From Oscarella lobularis (lineage: Eukaryota > Porifera > Homoscleromorpha > Homosclerophorida > Oscarellidae): a DNA stretch of 64,000 nt. A program made the translations under genes and the position numbers. Where the stretch lies: assembly GCF_947507565.1 (NCBI RefSeq), contig NC_089192.1:1674001-1738000 (forward strand), read 5' to 3'. The notes beneath the pieces were generated by a model. The model had not been told where the DNA came from and did not search any database. It was given only the letters and a program-made list of their open reading frames with translations. Positions 56,973-64,000 of the stretch are shown piece after piece. The first letter of the stretch is position 1. The number at the start of each line of letters is the position of its first letter.

Positions 56973-57438
56973 TTGCATTAACCAAGTGAATTTAAAAGAC
57001 CCGTAGACTACGTTTAGTTGCTCTTGCAGAGAACAATTAGAAAAGCGGCGGCTGGTGTTCAAGAACCAGGCATACATCCGTTTAAAGTTATGTCGAGGCA
57101 ACGTGGAATTTTGGTGGTGGATTGTGGCAGACGGGGTGGCAGAGACTCAGAGGAATAGAGCGGTGGTAAAGACTTGTGGCAGTATTGTTGCGGAGGAGGC
57201 AATGGGGTAGCTCGACCACATCTTATGGACGGCAACTTATTGACAAAGACGACAAAGAGACGGAATAAGACGAAGCGCTTGCCCAAGGGTCGAGAGCAAG
57301 GTATGTTTATATGTGAAATTACGGTAACTTATATTCTTTCATGATATACAATCTCTGGACCTCAATTTCTTGATCCATTAATTAGAAAAGAAAAAAACGA
57401 CTCGCTATCTATCTTCGAACAACCGTATTCCACGATAA

Positions 57439-57726
57439 ATAATAACAAATATAGCGAGATTTTACGGAACGACTCGTTGCAAGAGGCTACAATCGAGCTG
57501 CTCTGAATGCCACAACAAGCGCGTTGAAAACACTATTTGCAGTATTTCTAACCACCTGTCTACCGTCAAAATCAGTCAAACTCTGGAAACTGACAAAGAA
57601 TCGATGACGCAATTTTTCCGCCACCAGTCACGTCAGATGACGTCTCAGCTGCAATCGACGCAGGAATTATCTGATGCACCTTTCAACAAAGCTTTTTTCA
57701 GGCTTGAAGACATTGTCTACCAATGA
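57439..57726 (+). other. Coding-like open frame, 95 codons, Cys/His cluster
   Basis: RCKRLQSSCSECHNKRVENT (Cys-rich, zinc-binding-like), followed by a Gln/Ser-rich helix (MTQFFRHQSRQMTSQLQSTQ) and ending KAFFRLEDIVYQ at TGA 57724. No ATG start, so it is an internal exon or a relic. It could belong with 56763-56972 in one transposon gene. Family unknown. Confidence 0.35.
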
Positions 57727-57969
57727 GCAAAACGAATTCATTAAAGTTTGATTTGCTTACTTTCTCCAGACAAGGAGCAAGAACTCTCTAACAAAGTGAT
57801 TAGCAAAACGTCGTATTACAGTGAACAACTCAAACAACTAGCTGTTGATGGCAAAGGCGTGTTATGGCAGCGGATCAAAAAGTAATTTACGACCAAATCA
57901 AACATCTTGTCACCGAAAACCAAGGCGGCAGCAACGGAAAAACAAATTTAAAAATTTAGCATTGCGTTA

Positions 57970-58650
57970 GAAAAAATGCGATCAGAAAGAAAAATCGCCT
58001 TACCCGTACCAAGCAGCGGCATTGCAGCCAAACTTCTTCTAAACGGTCGCACAGCTCATTCTATATTCCAAGCGAAACAGGACTTCTATTTCAATTTTGA
58101 TGACAAATTGTCACAAATGAGCAAGCTGACCGACGTCAGCGTTGCAGAAGAAAAGGTGAGACAGACGCCTCTGAGTTAAACGTTTAGTAAATCTATTTTT
58201 TCTAGATTTTGCTGTAGAGCGTTTTTGAGACAGTGTGGCCGAAGTTGGTGGTGAAATAGTTTTTCCTTTTACAAATTTTTATGCGCCACACCTTTCCGGG
58301 CATTCGTCTAAATCGGTCGTCGCCGAAGGAGCTTCGCAACAAAATGTCTTAAGAAAATTTTCCTAAACCATCGAGCTTCAAAAATCAGCCATAGAGTAAT
58401 GGATGGGTGGACTGAGCGGCAGCGGTAAGACAACGGCTAGGTCAGTGCTGTTTGCCGCACTCCAGCGACTGGGAGTTGAAATTCCTCCCACACTATCTAT
58501 CCGAAGGTTATATCAAGCATTGCTTCGCCATTACCATAAACAAAACACAAGGTCAAACTGTCAAAGTGACTGGGTTGCAGACACATAAAACAGTTTTACA
58601 GACGGACAATTTTACCTCGGTTGTAGGGCTTGGAGGACCGGATGCGTGAA
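57970..58650 (+). pseudogene. Helitron helicase relic (two ends, middle deleted)
   Basis: 57976-58170 reads ERKIALPVPSSGIAAKLLLN and GRTAHSIFQ, the segment after Walker A in PIF1/Helitron helicases (IAL.VASSGIAA.LL.GGRTAHS.F). 58515-58645 reads KHCFAITINKTQGQTVKVTG and LQTDNFTSVVGL, the motif VI region (FA.TINK.QGQT). ~350 bp between lacks the central motifs. Pseudogene; a different copy from 49.6 and 30.2 kb. Confidence 0.6.
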
Positions 58651-58740
58651 CCACGCAGCACGTGACGGGTCGGGGGTTCGAATCCCGAAGCGTGCCCATT
58701 TTTCTTTTTTTTCTTTTTTCTTTTTTCTTTTTTCTCTGTA
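58640..58740 (+). repeat. tRNA-like (SINE-type) segment with T-rich tail
   Basis: GGGGGTTCGAATCCCGAAGC (58670-58690) contains a perfect B-box/T-arm (GGTTCGAATCC with a 5-bp stem). Upstream TGCGTGAACCACGCA could be a modified anticodon-like hairpin. A (T6C)n tail follows at 58698-58738. A complete cloverleaf is not formed, so it looks like a tRNA-derived SINE or tRNA relic and not a working tRNA gene. Confidence 0.35.
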
Positions 58741-58789
58741 CCTAAGCGGCGATATACGATCACCCGCGACTGTGGCTTAACCGCCCTTA

Positions 58790-59240
58790 GCATGGTGGTT
58801 CCAGGGGGCTAAGCCCCCCTCTGCGACCTATGCTCATTGGGGCGGTTAAGCCCGGAGCGGGGCCGCCACCGATACCAGTAAGGTTTACACCAGGGTTGGG
58901 GTAGGTACCTGAAAAAACGCTTTAAAAGCTCTCTAGGCTAGGTACATACTCTATAGTGCGCCAGACTGGCGTCACAATAGCCTCAGAGGTCCAGTTACGA
59001 CTTGTAACGATGTTTGGGGGTGAGTCTTTATTTAGGCGTGTGAACCTTAAGACTGCTAACTATCTCTACAGACAACATCTATATACCAACTGGTACGTCA
59101 CTCATACGTATCAACTAACTACTGTTCGTCACACCTCCCTTCGTTTTGAGTATGAACGTCCGACTACTTGCGCGACGTGTCATACTCTGCAACGTAAGAT
59201 GAAGGGCGGCTTGGGCGGCCAGACCTGGTAACTTGGACTG
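58790..59240. other. Possible LTR or 3' region of the adjacent minus-strand gypsy relic
   Basis: Non-coding 450 bp with TAAGCCC repeats (GGGGCTAAGCCCCCC, GGTTAAGCCCGGAGCGG) and a TATTTAGG-type AT tract. It lies where the 3' LTR of the integrase relic at 59240-60420 should be. No second LTR copy is in the window, so I cannot confirm. Confidence 0.25.
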
Positions 59241-60420
59241 CCGTAGAACCTGAACTTGAACTTGAACTTTCTTCGGCCCTAGTTGGGGTGGATCCGAAGG
59301 TTGAGTTGACTGCATATCAGTGGTTGGATCCGGATCTGGATCCGGATTGGGCTCACTCTGCGCTTCGGCCTTCCTCCCTGTCGGTGCTTCAACGTCAGGT
59401 GGCTCTATATCAATGTGTTCCTCCTCCTCTCTCTCTTTTTCGTGCGTCAGCCTGATCTGACGACGATTGAGGCGATACGGGCGTCTTCCGGACTTCACCA
59501 CGTAAGACCTGGCGCTCAGACGCTTCAGGCAGACCTCTTGCGACTATTCGGATTCACCTGGGCGCTTGATCCGGACTGTATCTCCGGTTTGTAGCGGTTG
59601 TAGTGCCTTGGACGTGGTGTCGCAGCGCTGCTTTTGCTGCAATTTGGCGTCGGTTATCTTCTGCGTAACCACTTGAGGTGGAGCCACTGCGGGCTGGAGC
59701 ATAGCTTTTGTCACTGGCAGCCTGGTCTGTATTCTCCTGCCAAACAGTAGTTGTGCAGGTGTTAGGGTTAGGATGATCCAAGCTTCTCCGACGGCGTGTT
59801 GCGGAAGTCCACCAGAGCAAGGTAGATGTCAGAATTGGCCAGCAACGCCTTCTTCATGAGAGTTTTGCACGTTTTGACGGAGTTTTCCGCTTTGCCGTTT
59901 GACTGCGGGTATCGAGGTGAGGATGTAACGTGCTGAAAATCCCATTCTTTTGCAAATCTGACAAATTCTGAGTTTGCAAAACTGCGGTCCGTTGTCGGAT
60001 ACCACCACATCAGGAATTCCGTGCCTGTCCATGTGAGCCTTCATCTTGTGGATCACCGTGGACGCTACTGTGTCCGACAGGCGATCGACTTCAAAATAAT
60101 TCGGGTAATAATCCACAGCAATCAAGTAGTCGACTGAGTCGAGATGAAAGTGATCCACTCCTATTTTCAGCCATGGGCCTTTGGGAACTTCACTAGGCTT
60201 CAGCGGCTCTCTGCACTGCTCCGGCTGTATAGCATTGCATACGCTGCACGTCGAAATATTTTCACGTATTTGCGCATTCATGCTGGGCCAATAGAAGCTA
60301 TCTCTGGCTCGTCGCAAGCATCCTTCAATGCCGAGATGCGTGCTGTGAAGTAACTGCATCATTTCTGTTCTTACGCATACTGGTACCACGATTCGGTCAC
60401 CTTTGTATCTTAACCCTGTG
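59240..60420 (-). pseudogene. Ty3/gypsy integrase relic (K02A2.6-like)
   Basis: Minus strand: RYKGDRIVVPVCVRTEMMQL, then zinc-binding H...HLGIEGCLRRARDSFYWPSM and CSVCNAIQPEQCREPL. Catalytic residues: VDHFHLDSVDYLIAVD (first Asp), VVSDNGPQF (second Asp) and, after a frameshift at ~59990, YPQSNGKAENSVKTCK (Glu). The C-terminal part reads GRRPYRLNRRQIRLTHEKER, and a repetitive PDPDPDPDP and VQVQVQ tail follows. Two or more frame changes. RT and gag are absent; the RPA-like gene abuts upstream. Confidence 0.7.
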
Positions 60421-60544
60421 TACGCCTTCGTTACTTTTTAGAAGGCGGTTGCCCAACCAAACTGTCTGACTTACACGTTTTGTCGGTTTTGCCGTCCAAG
60501 TCATCCTCAATATTAAAGAGGGCATTAAAAGAATTGTTTGTAAA

Positions 60545-61744
60545 TGACTTTCACTGGTCTGATATCTTTGGACGTTCCTGACGTTTATCTTCATCGGTAT
60601 CGAAGTCGCTGTCATCATGCTGGGACGAATTGGGCTTCTCGCACGTGAACATAATGGAACACATCGCTTTCGGAGGTTGCTGGGGCGAATTCGACTTCTT
60701 GCATTGGGAAACGCTGACGATTCGTTTGGCTTTGTTGTAGAAAACATCAAGTAGAGGCGTTTTGAAAAGCGAAAACTCGTCGATGATTTCAATTGGGGCG
60801 TAGCAGATCAACTCCATGACTGCCGAGTCGGCAGTAAGTTTAATATTGGGCACGGAAGAATTCTGAACAAGTGAGTAGAGCGGTAACTTGATGTCCGCAG
60901 TGATCAGTTTGGGAATTTGTACCGCAAGATTGACATCGAGCGAACTCAGGCTTCGACTCCATTTGAAATGCTTTGCCGGTTTTGCAGCTGCGACACAGGA
61001 AGTACGACGTGTAATTTGATACGCCGACGATTTCAGCTTGACTCATTGCCGTGTCAGTTTGCAAAAGATTAAAATTGCCTACGACACATCGGCCAAGGGG
61101 TCAATTCGGACTATTCGGCTTCCGATCTTTGGCGTATACAGCGTACACTCTCCGAAGTCGAATTTCACGGACGTCCAGTCTGAATTCATACGACTGACCG
61201 ACGCAAACTTGCTCTGCGGCTTTTTCGCAAAGTTTGATAATCATAGCAGTCGTTTTCGTCAGCAATACCGACTTTTCTCACAAAAACATCGTTGGGAAAG
61301 GCCTTTGAAATTTGGGACATGTCCAACACCTTGGCTTTGACGTCGACAATTTGCCCTGAAACCGGCAAGAAAATTTCTTCAAGACGAATTTTTTTGGGAA
61401 CGGATGGCTGGGCGTCCAAATGCGTGTCTACTTTGATTTGCTGCGTGGACTTGAGAAGGGCGGTATTCTTTTAGATTATAACTTCCATTAATTTTTTGAG
61501 CTGAATTGTAACGCCTAGAAAAAATGGTTTCAATTTTTTAAGAGAATTTTTGAAATAAAGGATATTTGCTGGGAATGAAGCACACGAATCTGACGCGACC
61601 GGATTCGCCGACCAGCCATCCATCATAATATTTCGCGATTCCTCGGAAGTGCAGTTCGGACAACAGATCGATGCTTGCATGAAGACTTGCCATGTATTCT
61701 AAAAATATAGAGGTGAGCGAAGAATTCGTGAAATAAGCATGCAT
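60545..61744 (-). pseudogene. RPA-like single-strand-binding protein, decayed
   Basis: Minus strand in order: SIDLLSELHFRGIAKYYDGW, LVGESGRVRFVCFIPSKYPL, FFLGVTIQLKKLMEVII, an in-frame TAA, KNTALLKSTQQIKVDTH, VPKKIRLEEIFLPVSGQIVD, VKAKVLDMSQISKAFPNDVF. A zinc-ribbon-like block follows (FLCRSCKTGKAFQ ... CQSCGTNSQTDHC), then IKLTADSAVMELICYAPIEI. This is two OB folds plus a C-terminal OB/zinc ribbon, as in the RPA large subunit. Shared linker and fold order with 50480-51299 suggest the same Helitron-borne family. Several stops and frame changes. Confidence 0.55.
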
Positions 61745-62117
61745 ACTTTTCGTCGAGTCTTAAATGTCGGCGATCTCTGAGAAATAAACGTTATCCGCTG
61801 TAGCTTTCGTCATAGTTAACACAAAAACTTCGCGAGTAATTAGGAAACAGTTGCAGAAAAATGCACAAAACGTCAGCCATAGACTTATTCAGAATTATAA
61901 GGGGTTGAATTGAAGAACGAAAGGCGGCGCGAGTGGTCTCACGAACAACTTTTATCTGTAGCAAGAGGTCGCGGTTACTCCATGCATAGTAGATGAGTTC
62001 AATCCAGCGCATACCGACATGCGATGCTCGAATGTGTGATCGCTGTTCAAGAACAACGACGAAAGGTGGAAACGACGTGTGGAACCTGGTAAACAGAGAG
62101 ATGAGAGGTGCTTGCGC

Positions 62118-62580
62118 GATGAATTCGGCTTGCGGGACTGACAAACTGTCGATCGACAGTTACCTCGCGTCAAAAAGGATTTTCTGCCAGAATGCGAAGA
62201 TAAAATGATTGATGTAGAAGTAGAAACGGTAAATTTTTTCTTATTGTCGGGGGAATGCGAATTATAGGCGTGTGTTGAAGTCGGAAAAGCCCATTGGTTA
62301 ACGATCAAATATAATTAGCGACGCGCGAAGTTGATTGGCTACTAAAGAAAATCTAATTAGGGACGTCGCGTGTATCGGTAAGATGGCCCGTATGCCAAGC
62401 TACAAGAAGAGTTCGGCTTGCGGGACCGACAAAGTGTCGATCGACAGCTAACTGGCGTCAAAAAAGGATCGTGAGACAGAATGTGGAGAAGAAACGATCG
62501 ATGTCGGCGGACAAATGTGAAGGATAGGTGTGTCTCGAAGTCAGGAAAGCCCAAAGAAAATCTAATTTGTGATGTCGCGT
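62118..62580. repeat. Direct duplication, ~175 bp units with ~290-bp period
   Basis: TTCGGCTTGCGGGACTGACAAACTGTCGATCGACAG...GCGTCAAAAAGGAT occurs at ~62119 and, diverged, at ~62408. Both units go on to GAA(G)TCGGAAAAGCCC-type sequence (~62277 and ~62541). The palindrome TGTCGATCGACA is at the core of each unit. Confidence 0.75.
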
Positions 62581-63077
62581 TTCCACTGGAAGTAGGTTCC
62601 TTTTGGGCCCCTCAAGCAAAACCGAGGACGGTGTCAGTTGCGTATATCGAATCCAAATGTCCTTGCAGAGAGAGAAGTCCGTTGCCTACCTACTTACGGA
62701 GCCTTACCTGCCTGTACATACACTCAGGAATGCACTTCCTCTCTCCGCGATCTTAATAGTGTACATTCGTGTAAAACATGAGAAAAAGCAAAAGACAAAT
62801 TTACCTCAATTTGTTTTTCTCGATTGACCTGCTGAAGAACTTCTGCGCCGTTTGTCTCCATCGCTTTGGAAGACCCGGAATAGTTTTTCAGGCATATGGG
62901 TTAGTGCTTCATCAGCCATTCTTCATACGCTGGCTGCTTTTATCGATTCTGAATCACTGGTAATGGTATCAACATCAAATAATTTGTGTCATGTATTACC
63001 CTAATTCATCAATTTTTTGGTGCCACTGAAAAGAATGGAAAACACGTTGAAGTCAATCACGCTTCCTTCAAGTACTA

Positions 63078-64000
63078 TAGCCTCGGAAACCCAGACTCTC
63101 CCCGCGCGCGCTACGGAGAGTCTGGGCAGAGATGTAAGAGAGAGGAATATGAAATTCCCGTCATCACGTGACTTTTGGCTGACCCCACGATTGTTACCTA
63201 TGGCAATGGAAGTCATTCGTCGTTTTCTCCTCGCTTTCGTAAATGAAAAAGTAATTACAGCGAAGAAGGAAAGGTGTTTACGTCTTAGAGAAGCAGCGAC
63301 ATCGCTCCACAGCGCCAATTTTGGCTCGAAAGCAATTTTGCTTGCTGACGAGATCGTTTCCTCCGTTCGTTTGTGCATCGTGCTTGACGAGGGTTCGCGT
63401 ATTCGGAATTTTTGTGTAATGCGCGAGGGAGCGCAAAAAGCCTTCCATGCTCTTCGTACTGGCAAACTGTTGCAGCTTTGGAACGATTTCATGGCAGAAC
63501 AAGGATTGCTTTCCTATGACCATTTTTTGCCAGAGACAGTTAGTCAGATGATATTTGACGACACCCTTAGTTCTGCTGCGTCTTCATCAAGTCAGATTTC
63601 AGTGACTGAGCCACAGGCTTCTAAGACACTGACAGGAGATAAAGAAAACGCAATTCGATTCGCTTCTGGCTTTGTTCCGCATCATCTTTTAAAACGATAC
63701 AGAAAGGACGCTTCAAAGGAGGGGCAGGCTACTCGTCAGTGCCTTCAGGGCATGGCAGGCAAAGATCAAGCAGAGTTCCTTTCAGACCACCACTTGGCGT
63801 ACACATTTTATGATTACACTACTGTCTGGCTTGAGAAAGTAGACAGGGGCAATCTTTTCGAAGTCTCCGATGCGGCGTATCAGCTATTTCTCGCCATTGA
63901 ATTAGAGCTTAGAGAGTTTTTTTCCTAAGCAGCTCATATCTTCTTTTACGACAAAAGAAGAAATAATCGAGGTCCTCGTTACTTCTTCCAAGATTAAAAG
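63078..64000 (+). mobile_element. Element X copy 2 (left end and coding region; runs off right edge)
   Basis: Starts TAGCCTCGGAAACCCAGACTCTCC (same end as the X copy at 16263), then a terminal hairpin (CCAGACTCTCC...GGAGAGTCTGG), then AGATGTAAGAGAGAGGAATA...TCACGTGAC, the same subterminal block as in copy 1. Fifty bases further the ORF at 63200 begins. The right end lies outside the window, so element length and target duplication are unknown. Confidence 0.65.
63200..63928 (+). CDS. Element X protein, 242 residues, function unknown
   Basis: ATG 63200 (MAMEVIRRFLLAFVNEKVIT) to TAA 63926-63928. The frame is also open upstream through the TIR, but ATG 63200 fits the homologous ATG at 16565 in copy 1. 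Two parts: a basic helical first half (CLRLREAATSLHSANFG ...), a Ser-rich link (SSAASSSSQISVTEP), and a conserved-looking second half with NAIRFASGFVPHHLLKRYRK, QCLQGMAGKDQAEFL, TTVWLEKVDRGNLFEVSDAA and YQLFLAIELELREFF. I recall similar YVxGxVxxxLxxK ... W...VDRGGL ... LF..IE proteins as multicopy unknowns in invertebrates. No DDE triad is evident. Further coding may follow after 63928, and an intron is possible. Confidence 0.6.
   Translation: MAMEVIRRFLLAFVNEKVITAKKERCLRLREAATSLHSANFGSKAILLADEIVSSVRLCIVLDEGSRIRNFCVMREGAQKAFHALRTGKLLQLWNDFMAEQGLLSYDHFLPETVSQMIFDDTLSSAASSSSQISVTEPQASKTLTGDKENAIRFASGFVPHHLLKRYRKDASKEGQATRQCLQGMAGKDQAEFLSDHHLAYTFYDYTTVWLEKVDRGNLFEVSDAAYQLFLAIELELREFFS

Noticed and set aside
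58652-58692. Functional tRNA gene
   Set aside because: The T-arm is good, but no D-arm or acceptor stem pairs with it and the anticodon position cannot be assigned.

Overview
The window is eukaryotic nuclear DNA, most likely from a non-bilaterian or other marine invertebrate (a sponge-like genome would fit). The evidence is short GT-AG introns (about 46-66 nt in most supported cases), a Tec-family-like gene fragment (Btk motif, proline-rich, SH3), cytosolic ubiquitin E1 and mitochondrial-type TrpRS fragments, and a dense mixture of metazoan transposon classes. The species cannot be named from this sequence. Nothing bacterial (operons, ribosome binding sites, CRISPR, rRNA) was seen.

Layout. 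1-5 kb: a partial gene at the left edge, a 21-bp minisatellite, a decayed THAP/HTH transposase and a three-exon hypothetical gene. 5-14 kb: AT-rich sequence with an integrase relic, a pogo-type DNA transposon with terminal inverted repeats (9.87-11.75 kb) and a Penelope-like reverse transcriptase relic. 14-20.6 kb: a graveyard of an unnamed transposase, two P-element (THAP9-type) relics, a retrotransposon gag relic, a Tc1/mariner end, and a family of long-TIR elements here called X. One X copy has a 9-bp target duplication. 23.2-28.4 kb: a Ty3/gypsy element with ~0.1 kb LTRs. 28.6-32.8 kb: tandem and foldback repeats, a Helitron helicase scrap, 28-29 copies of a 40-bp minisatellite, then orphan exons of UBA1 and WARS2.

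33.1-40.8 kb: a two-exon gene (minus), a six-exon gene (plus), and a near-complete DIRS/Ngaro-like tyrosine-recombinase retrotransposon. This element has A1...B1-A2-B2 split direct repeats and interrupts the last visible exon of the plus gene. 42.4-43.2 kb: five phase-consistent exons of the Tec-like gene (minus). 43.2-49.6 kb: three copies of an R2-type LINE (two zinc fingers, RT, restriction-like endonuclease), each ending in a GA/TC microsatellite. 49.6-62 kb: Helitron helicase, Rep and RPA-like relics, a second decayed DIRS-like element, a gypsy integrase relic and small unassigned coding-like frames. The right edge (63.08 kb onward) starts what looks like a coding copy of element X, with a 242-residue protein of unknown function.

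Most coding sequence here belongs to mobile elements in stages of decay. Host genes are few, short and often cut by insertions. The best candidates for something undescribed are element X and the LINE that sits repeatedly in TC microsatellites. Protein family calls come from motif recognition by eye; no database search was run.
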